DNA of 46,400 nt from JANWLD01 sp036276695 (GCA_036276695.1 DASUOI010000030.1:1-46400); one strand, 5' to 3'; positions 26,108-35,505 are shown, counted from the first letter of the stretch. A program made the numbers and translations. The notes: generated from the letters alone by a model not told the origin.

Positions 26108-28252
26108 GTGAAATCAGGAAAATTCTCCAGTTTATTTTGGACAATAGTCGGCGGCGTGCCCTTGGCCATACCCGTAGGGATGGCGATCTTCGGAGTAATT
26201 TTAACCGCTTTGCTTCTTGCCCATAATTTTTCCAGCTTATGGATATTTATACTTTCCTCCCTGTTTATAATCCCCGCTATTGTTTATATTTTTAAAATTT
26301 ACGACCACTCAGGGCCCGGCACACAAACCGAGAAAAATCTTTTTAATATTTTAGTCATTATATTCGCCCTTGGGTGGGTTATCTTTAATGCTCAATTCGT
26401 TTCTCAGAACGTTTTTATAGATAGGGACCCGGGATTTTATAACGTAGCCGGCAAATGGCTGGTAGATCATGATTCTACTGATGTTAATGTCGAAATGGTG
26501 TTCGGCAAGAACGAACGTCTGTCTGCCCAAGAAGGCGGCATGTGGTTAAAAGCCGGGCAAGATCTTTCAGGTGATTCGCAAATCATACAGCCGCAGGGTA
26601 TGCATTTGTTTTCAGCGATATTGGGCGTAGCCGGGCGAATTGCTGGCGACCAAGCACTTTTAAGAGCAAACGTGGTTATAGGCGGTATGGCCCTGCTGGC
26701 GTTTTACGGATTTGCCAGGCTGGTAATACGCCCGAGATGGGCTATGCTCGCCACTGCCGTACTTGGGTTCTCCATGCCTATGATTTACTTTTCCAGGGAC
26801 ACTTATACAGAACCGCTGGCGCTGTTATTCGCTTCCGGGGGGCTAGCTTTATTCTTAACAGCTTATAAAAAGCTCCCGGGTGTTAATAAATTTCTATGGA
26901 TAATGTCGGGCTTGTCGGCAGGTGCTACCGGCCTGGCTAGAGCAGACGGCTTTTTTGTATTGATAGCCTGTGTATTGTTTATCGTATTGGCATTATTCCT
27001 TAGAAGAAAGATACAGAAATCTCTTATCCAATCCGGCGCTTTGTTTATGTTCGGAGCGCTAATATCCATTGTGGTCGCTTGGCTGGATATAACAAGACTC
27101 ACTACCGCGTACTACAACGGCCACGGTTCTGAGGTTAGATACCAGCTGCTGCTGTTGGGAATTATTATTATTTTTGGCGGGCTGGCTTATGCCTTAAGAA
27201 AATACATTTACAAATTATTTGCCTCCAGCACTTTTAAAAAAATTAATAACCCCTTGCTTGTCTCAAGCGCTCTATTTGCAGGATTTATAGCTATTGTTAC
27301 AAGACCTTTTTGGATGCGGGAGGTTTCGTTTTTAAAACCATTTACTTACGGTAAATACAGCACGAATCATTCGGTCAGCGTGGTACAGGAAAAACAGGGT
27401 ATTCCTATAGAGCCAAGGAACTACTCTGAAACTACCGTAGATTGGATAGAGTGGTACATAGGCGGCGCGTTGCTTGCTTTGGCTATAGTCGGCCTGATCC
27501 TAATGATATATCGGGTTTATAACAAAAAAAGGTTCGAGTATTTACCAATCTTGATATTAGGGATAATGACATCAACGCTTTTCTTCATCTATCCAAGTAT
27601 AACTGCAGACCATATATGGGCGGACCGGCGATTCCTGCCAATAATAATCCCTATTTTTATCATTGCCGGGTTTTTTGCCGTCAGTGAAATTTTTGATTTC
27701 TTCATGTCTAAGCTCTCAAAACTACATACGGTTTTGATATTTCTTGCCGTAGGTCTATTCCTGGTAATTCCTCCTTTGAAAACTTCAAAGCCACTATTAA
27801 TAAGAGCCGAGAGGAATCAAAATTATGCCGCGGTTGATAAATTTTGCTCTGAGCTGCCAAAAGATTCCGCTGTTTTGTGGCTTGATAGAGGCACTCTAGG
27901 CTTAGCCGCCGTACAGACTACTAGGTCTTATTGCGAAGCTGAGGCCATAGGTTATACGTACAAAAAGAACGGGGAAAATAATAACGACCGTTATATCATC
28001 AAAAAAAGTGATCTTAAATCAGCTTATCAAGAAGCTAAAAAGCGCGGCCTAACTCCGATTATAGTTATGCAGGGCGACAGGAAGATTGAAGTTGAAAAAA
28101 ACATATCCGGAAATCTTACCACGGTAGCAACCACAGCTAACAATATTTTAGAAAGATCTTTGCTCCATCCGCCCACCTATATGCAGATAGAACATAACTC
28201 TATTTTAGTGGGCTACATAAACAGCGACGGAACCGTAAGTCCTCTTTATTAA
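26108..28252 (+). CDS. Large membrane glycosyltransferase (GT39/GT-C-like)
   Basis: 714 residues from a GTG. About 12-13 membrane helices span residues 12-570, followed by a ~140-residue extracytoplasmic domain. The first outer loop has DRDPGFYNVAGKWL, the acidic motif expected in polyprenyl-phosphate-dependent GT-C enzymes (GT39/GT83 type). It likely transfers a sugar from a polyprenyl-phosphate donor, perhaps made by the GT2 at 20934, to a surface acceptor. A six-codon frame (ATG 26091) ends on the GTG and may help start translation. 32 bases downstream of the sulfotransferase, probably co-transcribed. Confidence 0.75.
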   Translation: MKSGKFSSLFWTIVGGVPLAIPVGMAIFGVILTALLLAHNFSSLWIFILSSLFIIPAIVYIFKIYDHSGPGTQTEKNLFNILVIIFALGWVIFNAQFVSQNVFIDRDPGFYNVAGKWLVDHDSTDVNVEMVFGKNERLSAQEGGMWLKAGQDLSGDSQIIQPQGMHLFSAILGVAGRIAGDQALLRANVVIGGMALLAFYGFARLVIRPRWAMLATAVLGFSMPMIYFSRDTYTEPLALLFASGGLALFLTAYKKLPGVNKFLWIMSGLSAGATGLARADGFFVLIACVLFIVLALFLRRKIQKSLIQSGALFMFGALISIVVAWLDITRLTTAYYNGHGSEVRYQLLLLGIIIIFGGLAYALRKYIYKLFASSTFKKINNPLLVSSALFAGFIAIVTRPFWMREVSFLKPFTYGKYSTNHSVSVVQEKQGIPIEPRNYSETTVDWIEWYIGGALLALAIVGLILMIYRVYNKKRFEYLPILILGIMTSTLFFIYPSITADHIWADRRFLPIIIPIFIIAGFFAVSEIFDFFMSKLSKLHTVLIFLAVGLFLVIPPLKTSKPLLIRAERNQNYAAVDKFCSELPKDSAVLWLDRGTLGLAAVQTTRSYCEAEAIGYTYKKNGENNNDRYIIKKSDLKSAYQEAKKRGLTPIIVMQGDRKIEVEKNISGNLTTVATTANNILERSLLHPPTYMQIEHNSILVGYINSDGTVSPLY

Positions 28253-28314
28253 ATTACCTGTTTACTTTTTTGACAATAAATGTTATAGTGAAAGAGTTAA
28301 GCACAAAAACAAAA

Positions 28315-28857
28315 ATGTCAAAAACAAAAATAATAATACTATCGATTGTAGCCCTAGCTCTCTTAGGCGGAGGGGTGGCGGCTTATTACTATAGATATGT
28401 TGATAAAGATAAAGCCGAAACTGCAGACACGACGCATAATGATAATATCAATTACTCTCCTCCGACAGAGCAGGAAAAAAAGGAAACCGAAGAACATAAA
28501 AAATCCCTTGCAGAAGATAAGGCTCCAACAAATAATCCTACCGGCAATAGTCCAAGTACCAAGAAAAGTGTAACACCAGTCATAGTCTCTTACGGACAGG
28601 CTTCCGGTAATGTGGAGGTAAGCGCTAGAGTTCCGGGAGTCATTGAGTCAAACGGCACCTGTAAATTAACTTTAACTAAAGGTTCCGACAGCGTATCCCA
28701 AAGCAAGAAAGCCACGCCTAACGCCTCTGATACCAGCTGCGGATTTATATCCATACCGCGCAGTAAGTTAAGTTCTGGTTCATGGTCAGCTAAAGTCAGT
28801 TATTCTTCTTCTAAGGCAGAGGGGGTATCGGCCGCCAAAACGATAAAGGTACAATAA
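28315..28857 (+). CDS. Membrane-anchored extracellular protein, unknown
   Basis: 180 residues from the ATG at 28315; an upstream GTG at 28288 is possible. One hydrophobic segment (about 5-26), then an acidic and Thr/Asn/Pro-rich linker (to about 90), then a compact ~90-residue domain with two cysteines and a beta-rich pattern (SYGQASGNVEVSARVPGVIE). I do not recognise the family; the domain could be an Ig-like fold. TGTTATAGT (28281-28289) is a possible extended -10. The next gene starts four bases after the stop. Confidence 0.7.
   Translation: MSKTKIIILSIVALALLGGGVAAYYYRYVDKDKAETADTTHNDNINYSPPTEQEKKETEEHKKSLAEDKAPTNNPTGNSPSTKKSVTPVIVSYGQASGNVEVSARVPGVIESNGTCKLTLTKGSDSVSQSKKATPNASDTSCGFISIPRSKLSSGSWSAKVSYSSSKAEGVSAAKTIKVQ
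28850..28855 (+). promoter_or_regulatory. -10-like box overlapping the stop before 28862
   Basis: TACAAT overlaps the preceding TAA and ends six bases before the ATG at 28862, with no Shine-Dalgarno; a probable leaderless start. Confidence 0.35.
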
Positions 28858-28861
28858 GCAT

Positions 28862-30574
28862 ATGGTAAAAAAAGTCCGCCTACTACTCATCACAGCTCTG
28901 GTTTCTGTCTTATCTTTAGGCGGTTTATTTGTCTTCGTAGAACCTGCTACATCCTCGGCTTTGTCTGGCAGTAAGTTCAGGGCCGGACAAATCATAGACG
29001 ATAATGTTTTCTTTAGAAAACAAACGATGAGCGCCAGCCAGATACAGGCGTTTTTAAACAGCAAGGTCCCGGTTTGTGATACAAACCATCCTAAAACCTC
29101 AAGTTCAAAAGATTCAGGACCACCTTATACATGCCTCAAGTCTTATAGAGATGACATCAAGTCCAAGCCTGCAGAATCGGGCCTGTGCGATGCACTTAGC
29201 GCCCAGTCTAATCAGCTGGCATCTGTAATTATCTACAAAGTCGGTAAGGCCTGCGGCGTCAGCCAGAAAGCCCTGCTTGTACTTCTGCAAAAGGAGCAAA
29301 GCTTGGTAACTGACACTTGGCCGTGGGACATTCAATACAGAAGCGCTACCGGCTACGGTTGCCCTGACAGTGCGCCTTGCGACAGTGAATATTACGGTTT
29401 CTTTAACCAAGTATATAAAGCCGCCTGGCAATTTAAACGCTACGCTAAATTTCCGAATTCATATAACCACAAGAAAGGCTTCACCAGCTTTGTCCAATAT
29501 CACCCCAATGCCGGGTGCGGTGGTAAGAATGTCAATATGAAAACTAAAGCCACTGCGGGACTTTATAACTATACCCCTTATACGCCAAATCAAGCCGCTT
29601 TAAATAACTTATACGGTACGGGAAATAGCTGTAGCGCTTATGGAAATCGCAACTTTTGGAGAATGTATAACGACTGGTTTGGCAGCCCTTATAAGAAGCT
29701 TAATTACAGACTTATAGAATGTGAGGGTGAGAAATATATGGTTGAGAGATGGAAGCCGCGAAAGAGACCGCTTACGGATAATGCTGTGCGTGAATTCGGT
29801 TTTGAAGAATATGAGTTCAACACAGATGATCGTGGTTGTGATTATCCAGCTTATTCAAACGCATTGGACACTATTGTCCGCTCCAGAGATTCAATAAAGA
29901 GCTACATGCTTAATTCAGGAAGTTATCATTACCTACAAAGCAGGTCTGTAGCCCACGCCTGGGGATATGTTGATATTTACGATAATAGAGACCTGAAACC
30001 ACGGCTGGACGGCGACACCATAGATGATTTTGAACTTCCAGGCAAAACTCCGCGTCTAGCAGAGTCTGCAAATACCGGCAAAGTTTATTTACTTAGCGAA
30101 GGCAAAATTTACCATATAAGTGGTACGCCCTCCTCAGTGGCAACTTTAAGGTTAGTGAGAGGCAACGGTAACATACCAATGAAAACTTTCTCTGGCGAAC
30201 ATTTAAGCTACCTTAAGACTAACAATGGCGAAGGCGTCAGTATTGTTTCCGGGTTCCGCGTCAATGAATCTGCATGGTATCTTTTTGACTACGGGAAGGT
30301 CAGAAGAGTCAGTACTATGCATTATCCCAACAGGTGGAATGTCTCTGGCGTGTTTGAAGGTCCCGATCTGGCTTCAGACACAGCAAAGTACTTTAACCCG
30401 CGCGAAGGCTTAGGCAAAGGCTTCCGCAAAGGAGACAGCTATTACATAGTCGCTTCAGGTGGAGATGTATTGTCCACAACTAACTTCCCTACGGCTTACC
30501 GTTGGGGCGTCACTAAAGAGGTTGAGGTTACAAACTTATTTAAAAACAACGTGCAGACGCTGAACTCACCATAG
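28862..30574 (+). CDS. Exported lysozyme-fold protein with C-terminal repeats
   Basis: 570 residues. Signal peptide or anchor at about 5-33. Residues ~90-280 form a cysteine-rich domain with LLVLLQKEQSLVTDTWPW, RSATGYGCPDSAPCDSEYYG and CSAYGNRNFWRMYNDWFGSP, a pattern I know from actinobacterial and saccharibacterial secreted proteins with a lysozyme-like core; the Glu of KEQS would be the catalytic acid. The C-terminal half holds at least three copies of a short motif: VYLLSEGKIYHIS, WYLFDYGKVRRVS and YYIVASGGDVLST, resembling wall-binding repeats. Possible role: cutting host or own peptidoglycan. Activity is inferred, not shown. Confidence 0.75.
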   Translation: MVKKVRLLLITALVSVLSLGGLFVFVEPATSSALSGSKFRAGQIIDDNVFFRKQTMSASQIQAFLNSKVPVCDTNHPKTSSSKDSGPPYTCLKSYRDDIKSKPAESGLCDALSAQSNQLASVIIYKVGKACGVSQKALLVLLQKEQSLVTDTWPWDIQYRSATGYGCPDSAPCDSEYYGFFNQVYKAAWQFKRYAKFPNSYNHKKGFTSFVQYHPNAGCGGKNVNMKTKATAGLYNYTPYTPNQAALNNLYGTGNSCSAYGNRNFWRMYNDWFGSPYKKLNYRLIECEGEKYMVERWKPRKRPLTDNAVREFGFEEYEFNTDDRGCDYPAYSNALDTIVRSRDSIKSYMLNSGSYHYLQSRSVAHAWGYVDIYDNRDLKPRLDGDTIDDFELPGKTPRLAESANTGKVYLLSEGKIYHISGTPSSVATLRLVRGNGNIPMKTFSGEHLSYLKTNNGEGVSIVSGFRVNESAWYLFDYGKVRRVSTMHYPNRWNVSGVFEGPDLASDTAKYFNPREGLGKGFRKGDSYYIVASGGDVLSTTNFPTAYRWGVTKEVEVTNLFKNNVQTLNSP

Positions 30575-30576
30575 AT

Positions 30577-30603
30577 TAGTTTTAGGCTTTAGTTCTAAAA
30601 CTA
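30577..30603 (+). terminator. AT-rich inverted repeat after the lysozyme-like gene
   Basis: TAGTTTTAG (30577-30585) and CTAAAACTA (30595-30603) are exact inverted copies around a nine-base loop, three bases after the stop. The stem is AT-rich and the following run is TATTATTATAG rather than T-only, so termination would be weak. Confidence 0.35.
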
Positions 30604-30606
30604 TAT

Positions 30607-30612
30607 TATTAT
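30607..30612 (+). promoter_or_regulatory. -10 box, probable leaderless GT2 start at 30620
   Basis: TATTAT ends seven bases before the ATG at 30620 and no ribosome site lies between. Confidence 0.4.
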
Positions 30613-30619
30613 AGATCAG

Positions 30620-31591
30620 ATGAGTTCAAACCACCCGACTGTTTCCATTGTTGTATTAAACTGGAATGGCAAAAAGTTTATTGATCCTTTTGTTGAATCT
30701 TTTAAGAAGCTCAATTACCCTTCGGATAAACTTGAGTTAATATTTACTGACAATGATTCGTCTGATGGTTCGGTTGAGTATATAAAGAAAAAATATAAAA
30801 GCCTAAAACAACTTAAGGTTATTCAAACTGGCGGAAATTACGGTTACGCAGGCGGTAATAACCGTGGTATGAAGCATGCCACAGGAGATTATGTCCTGGT
30901 TTGCAATAACGACCTCATACTTGACCCTAAGCTTGTAGATGAGCTTGTGAAAGAAGCTAAGTCAAAGTCATCCGCTATTACCGTGCCTAAGCTTATGTTT
31001 TTAAACAAGCCGGGCTATATAAACAATGCCGGGTCTATGCTTGAAGCAAATAACATCTGGCCTGTTAAAGAAAGAGGCTTTGACCAGAAAGATTCAAAAG
31101 AGTTCGAGAAAACGGTAGAAATAACCGCTTTTTGCGGGGCCTGTGTGCTGTTTGAGCGCAGATTTCTTGAGGATGTCGGTTTGTTCGATGGCAAGTTCTT
31201 TATGTATTTTGAAGATGGAGATTTATCATGGCGCGGTCAAAAATCGGGGTATAAATATTACATTGCCCCAAAAGCGCTTGCCTTTCACGAACATACCGGT
31301 ACAAGCAAGGAAGGATCGCCTCTTTTTAACTACTATGTGGGGAGAAACCGCTTGTTGATACTGATGAAAAATGCTAAGTTTAGAGTCGTTTTCAAAGCTT
31401 GGCTGGTCGTACTGCACAACCAGTTGTATGTAAAAGTTAGAAAGTTTCTACGCTCTGTCATACGAAAAAATAACCGCAAAGAAAACGGAAAGGACCTCTT
31501 GTTGGGAATTAAAGTAGTAGCCTCCGCCCTTCTTTTTGCGCCATATTGTTATCTAAAGCGCTGGAAACTACTCCCTGAGGAAAAACTATGA
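30620..31591 (+). CDS. GT2 glycosyltransferase (rhamnosyltransferase-like)
   Basis: 323 residues. GT-A fold with VSIVVLNWNGKKFI, FTDNDSSDGSVEYI, GYAGGNNRGMKHA and CNNDLIL (DxD-equivalent), then FFMYFEDGDLSWRGQKSGYK and an AFHEHTGTS motif. This is the WcaA/RfbN-like group that often transfers L-rhamnose, in keeping with the complete dTDP-rhamnose operon, though the sugar is not proven. A hydrophobic patch near the C-terminus (about 292-310) may sit on the membrane. The stop overlaps the next start (ATGA). Confidence 0.88.
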   Translation: MSSNHPTVSIVVLNWNGKKFIDPFVESFKKLNYPSDKLELIFTDNDSSDGSVEYIKKKYKSLKQLKVIQTGGNYGYAGGNNRGMKHATGDYVLVCNNDLILDPKLVDELVKEAKSKSSAITVPKLMFLNKPGYINNAGSMLEANNIWPVKERGFDQKDSKEFEKTVEITAFCGACVLFERRFLEDVGLFDGKFFMYFEDGDLSWRGQKSGYKYYIAPKALAFHEHTGTSKEGSPLFNYYVGRNRLLILMKNAKFRVVFKAWLVVLHNQLYVKVRKFLRSVIRKNNRKENGKDLLLGIKVVASALLFAPYCYLKRWKLLPEEKL

Positions 31592-32796
31592 AGAAAATCG
31601 GTATTTATAACGAGTACATAGACGCAAAAGGTGGTGGCGAGAAAGTCTGTCTTGCTTTGGCTGAAGCTCTTTCCAAGAAATATGATGTTAGTATTGTCTC
31701 CCCTAAGGAAGTTAATCTTGATGAGCTAGAAGAATATTTTAATCTGGATTTAAGTAAAGTTAAGCTGGATGTTATATCAAGAAGAACCTTAACGGCAAAA
31801 ATTGTAGACAGGTTGTTATTACCGGGTGGTTTGAAGGCATTAATAAAAGACTACAGATATTTTAAGATCATCAAACAGAAAAACTTTGATATTTTTGTAA
31901 ATAACACTCATCAAAGCAACCTACCAAACCCAGCTAACAAAGGCATATACATGTGTATGTTCCCTCAGAGACTGGAGGGAGAACCAACTGACAATACAAT
32001 TAAAAAAATTTATAGATTTTTTATAAGAATGCTTTATAGAGTCTTTTTATTTAAAGGACGTAGGCATGCCATAGATACATATGATCTTATTACAGCCAAT
32101 TCTAAATATACCCAAGGTTATATAAAAAAATACTGGAACAAAAAGAGTGAAATCCTCTACCCTATTTGCGATTCCATGAAAAATAGTGAAAAAAAGCAAA
32201 AGATAATACTAAATGTAGGCAGGTTCTTCGGTGATAGAGACTTAGTGCACCATAAAAGACAGGATTTTTTATTAAAGTCTTTCATAGAATCTGATCTGCA
32301 TAAGTTAGGCTGGGAACTACATTTTGCTGGGAGCGTAGAAGAAAACGCCAAAGCCCTGAAATATATACTTGATTAGCAAAAAAAAGCTAGAGTGTATCCC
32401 GTTTATTTTCATTTTGACTGTTTCTACAGTGAACTCAAGTCACTATTTAATAAGGCCTTTATATATTGGCATGCTACAGGTTATGGTTCCGACCCTGATG
32501 AATACCCGGAAAAGCAAGAACATTTTGGAATAACCACCGTAGAGGCAATGTCTGCCGGTTGTATACCCGTAGTTATTGATTCCGCCGGCCAGCAGGAAAC
32601 CGTGAGCCATGCAGAAAACGGATTCCTCTGGAATAGTAAAAACGAGTTGATCAAATACACTAAAAAAGCTATTAATTTAAACGCTCCTGAAGCTAAGAAG
32701 ATTCACGGCAACGGCCAAACCGTAGTGAAAAAATTTAACAAGGACACGTTCACAAAAAACACGGAAGGTATATTTTCAAAACTGACTAGAACTTAA
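31588..32796 (+). pseudogene. GT4 glycosyltransferase interrupted by an in-frame amber codon
   Basis: One continuous frame of 402 codons broken by TAG at 32374-32376. The upstream part has the GT-B N-domain (IGIYNEYIDAKGGGEKVCLA) and LNVGRFF with a KRQDFLLKSF helix. The downstream part keeps the donor-site motif IYWHATGYG, EHFGITTVEAMSAGCIPVV and GQQETV in the same frame. Both halves align with a single intact family member, so this is either a nonsense mutation, a suppressed amber codon or a sequence error. A separately translated C-terminal piece is unlikely: there is no good start after the stop. The start is ATGA-coupled to the GT2 before it. Confidence 0.8.
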
Positions 32797-33637
32797 AGTC
32801 TACTCTGGGTCTTGCGCCTTTTGCCACATACACATATTTAAGTATGGTTCTTTTTGAGGCGCCGCATTTGTTTGTGCAGGTCGCCGTAATTCTATATCTC
32901 TGTTTGGCGCTTCCACACTGCCCGGCCGCCAGATTAATAATTTTGTAGTAATTCTTGCTACCGCCACTAGTAAGCTTGCTGGCAGATGCAGAGAAGCCTT
33001 GGACACCGCATGCTGAACCTGCTAAGTACGGAAAAGCGCGGAATTTGAGATTTGAGGGGTTAATAGCCTTATTTTTGTATCTAACGTAGCCGTTTACATC
33101 TCCTGTGTTGCCATTATATGTAAACGATGTGGGCAAGCGCATAGGAAAATTATTGATCACCCCTGCTTTGACTTTTCTGTTGTGGTCAGCCGCTCCGCCC
33201 AAATATGTATAGTTCGTTGCCCCGTTCTCATCCTTCGGATAAACTTCAATCCACGCTGTTTTAACTTTTGATGAAACACACAGCCCATAGGTTTGGTCGA
33301 GTACTGTAGCAGATCCCGGCTGAGAGAGACTTGGATTTACCGTGATCGTGTGTGAATATCCGGAAGTTGTTTTGCGATTGCCGGCAGGGCCAACTTTCTT
33401 TTTGTTGGAATTTAAAAGGTCAATGCCGATAAAGGCTTTGGTCGACCAGTTATTATAGTCGCCACCGTAAGCCTTTATTGATCCTCTTATTGCCGTGGGC
33501 CTGGAGGAAGAGCATCCTGAAGCAATAGCTGTTACTTTACCCGTACTATTGTTAACAGCCACTAGTAAAGAAGCTGTAAAGATGAAAATGGTGCCAGTAA
33601 TTAGAATTTTTGTTTTTGTAATGTTTAGTTTTTTCAT
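32786..33637 (-). CDS. Exported cysteine-containing protein, unknown
   Basis: 283 residues. Signal peptide or anchor at about 9-30, then a beta-rich, Ser/Thr/Asn/Gly-rich extracellular region with six cysteines, enough for three disulfides. No membrane segment after the first. No family recognised. TATAAT on the minus strand and TAAGG about ten bases before the ATG support the start. The 3' end overlaps the GT4 pseudogene by 11 bases. Possibly a surface adhesin or glycan-binding protein, which is a guess from context. Confidence 0.7.
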   Translation of the reverse strand: MKKLNITKTKILITGTIFIFTASLLVAVNNSTGKVTAIASGCSSSRPTAIRGSIKAYGGDYNNWSTKAFIGIDLLNSNKKKVGPAGNRKTTSGYSHTITVNPSLSQPGSATVLDQTYGLCVSSKVKTAWIEVYPKDENGATNYTYLGGAADHNRKVKAGVINNFPMRLPTSFTYNGNTGDVNGYVRYKNKAINPSNLKFRAFPYLAGSACGVQGFSASASKLTSGGSKNYYKIINLAAGQCGSAKQRYRITATCTNKCGASKRTILKYVYVAKGARPRVDFKF

Positions 33638-33699
33638 TTTTGTATAACCTTACTTATTATACAAATATGTAGACGGCATAGAAAATTTATAAAGGGGTT

Positions 33700-34626
33700 T
33701 CATTTTCCATCTATACCTAAATATCTTCTAACTTTGTGATATTTATCTCGTGCTTTCCAAAACTTTGATTGTTTCATAAGAGTAATTTCTCTTTCAAGAG
33801 TCTTTATCCTATCTAATGCATGATTGTTCGAATTTTTTAGTTCATTTCGCTTTTTTAGCAATATCTCATTTTTGTTTTGTATTTTTACAAATAATTGATT
33901 TATTGGTTCAAGTGATTTCATCGCCTCCGGATATTTTTTGTAGTATTTTTCATATATGTAAATTCTTGCATCTAGGGCTTGTTTGAATGGGAAGTCTACA
34001 TCGGAGCGACTTCGGGGTTGATTATGTTTTTTATAGTGAAGGACGGGCCCAGTCATTTTTCTTGCAGTCTTGCCGGATAAACAAGCGCCAAGAAAAAGAT
34101 CCCAATCCTCGTAGCCTAAACTCTCTAGAACCTCGTCGTATTTATTCGTAGAAAATACAGTTTTTTTTACTAATGCTGATGCGTGTATGTAGTTTTGGTA
34201 TTTCAAAATTTCTATATTGTGTTCAGGATGATAAACTTTTCTGTTTACTCTCCCAAAGATTATTACGTCACTATAAACAATGTCGGCATTGCTATCTTCA
34301 GCTAAGTTCACAGCCTTTTCCACATAGGAATTGTCAATCCAGTCATCTGCGTCCAGCTGGATTAAATAATAGCCTTTAGCTAGGTTGACACATTTGTTTC
34401 TGGTTTTCACTATACCCATATTTTTTTGTTTGTGATAATAAACGTTCTGATACTCCGAAGAGTATGTTTTTGCCACCGATTCAGTATCATCTGTTGAACC
34501 GTCGTCGATAATTATTATTTCAATATTTTTATATGTTTGAGCGATTACGCTATCTATTGCTTTTGGCAATAAATTTCCGTAGTTGTAGCATGGTATTATT
34601 ACTGAAACTAATTTACTATGTGACAT
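33700..34626 (-). CDS. GT2 glycosyltransferase with helical tail
   Basis: 308 residues. GT-A motifs SVIIPCYNYG, IIIDDGSTDDTE and QLDADDW (DxD) are clear. The last ~60 residues are charged and helical (KNEILLKKRNELKNSNNHAL onward), a tail seen on many polysaccharide GT2 enzymes. The start codon is only six bases from the divergent start at 34633, so promoter elements must lie inside the neighbouring gene. Base composition is AT-rich here, unlike the first 20 kb. Confidence 0.87.
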   Translation of the reverse strand: MSHSKLVSVIIPCYNYGNLLPKAIDSVIAQTYKNIEIIIIDDGSTDDTESVAKTYSSEYQNVYYHKQKNMGIVKTRNKCVNLAKGYYLIQLDADDWIDNSYVEKAVNLAEDSNADIVYSDVIIFGRVNRKVYHPEHNIEILKYQNYIHASALVKKTVFSTNKYDEVLESLGYEDWDLFLGACLSGKTARKMTGPVLHYKKHNQPRSRSDVDFPFKQALDARIYIYEKYYKKYPEAMKSLEPINQLFVKIQNKNEILLKKRNELKNSNNHALDRIKTLEREITLMKQSKFWKARDKYHKVRRYLGIDGK

Positions 34627-34632
34627 AAGTTA

Positions 34633-35463
34633 ATGGTTCTTACGAAATTATACAATAGACACTTTAGAAAACCTCTTAAACTATACTGGTGGAAATACAA
34701 TCCACCAGCTCAATTAAACTTTGGTGATGAACTCACTCCGGTAATAATAGAATCATTATTTGGCAGACATTGCATATGGTCTCCCCCGGAAGAATGCAAC
34801 ATGGCGGGAGCAGGCTCTATTATTGAAATACTGCTAAAAAAGAAAAGGGGAAATAAACCTATTTTATGGGGTAGTGGTTTTATAAAGAAAGATAGTGTCA
34901 CTATTTCTTCAGACGATTTCAATATAAAAGCCCTGCGAGGTAAATCTTCTTTAGAAAGAACTGTGAATATTAATCAAAAAGCTGTTGCTTTAGGTGACCC
35001 AGGATTATTGGCTAGTTATTTACTACAGTCAAAACCGGAGAAAAAATATCGTCTTGGCATAGTACCCCACTATGTAGATTTGGAATCACCCACAGTTAAA
35101 GAGCTGTCTCGGCAAAAAAACGTAAAAATCATTAGTCCTCTTAACCCTCCAGAGGAAGTTATTCATGATATTGCTGCAAGTGAGTGCGTTGTCTCATCCA
35201 GCCTACATGGTTTAATAGCGGCCGACAGTGTAGGTACGCCAAATGCCCACCTAAAGCTAAGTGATGGCCTGACAGGTGGACTATACAAATTCAAAGATTA
35301 CTATTCTGTCTTTTCCGGACCTTCAAGATACATATTGTTGCAGCCTGATGATGTGCTAGATAAACAGGCTGAAGCTGTTGCCCAAAACGTAGAACGGCTT
35401 TATAAGAAACCTAATAATTTGGATTCTTTAAAACAAGACCTGATAAAATCGTTCCCCTACTAA
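34633..35463 (+). CDS. Polysaccharide pyruvyl transferase family protein (ExoV-like)
   Basis: 276 residues. The N-terminal LYWWKYNPPAQLNFGDELTP and the C-terminal SSSLHGLIAADSVGTPNAHLKL are the conserved ends of the short ExoV/GumL-like branch of PF04230, which add pyruvate ketals to exopolysaccharide sugars. A second family member is at 21912, so two different residues may be modified. No signal peptide. Divergent from the GT2 at 33700 with a six-base gap. Confidence 0.8.
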   Translation: MVLTKLYNRHFRKPLKLYWWKYNPPAQLNFGDELTPVIIESLFGRHCIWSPPEECNMAGAGSIIEILLKKKRGNKPILWGSGFIKKDSVTISSDDFNIKALRGKSSLERTVNINQKAVALGDPGLLASYLLQSKPEKKYRLGIVPHYVDLESPTVKELSRQKNVKIISPLNPPEEVIHDIAASECVVSSSLHGLIAADSVGTPNAHLKLSDGLTGGLYKFKDYYSVFSGPSRYILLQPDDVLDKQAEAVAQNVERLYKKPNNLDSLKQDLIKSFPY

Positions 35464-35505
35464 CTAAGTTAGGGATAGATACGATTATATTATTCCTATC
35501 TTTTT

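Noticed and set aside
28270..28289. TTGACA at 28270 with TATAGT as a classical -35/-10 promoter
   Set aside because: Only eight bases lie between the two, far from the required 16-18; the extended -10 alone is more plausible.
31588..32796. Amber codon recoding as a lineage-wide genetic code change
   Set aside because: TAG ends other intact genes normally (725-727, 2342-2344), so one interrupted gene is better explained by mutation, error or local suppression.
35459..35500. Terminator hairpin between 35463 and 35506
   Set aside because: The possible stems (CTAAC/GTTAG, GATAG/CTATC) are only five AT-rich pairs; too weak to claim despite a following T-run.
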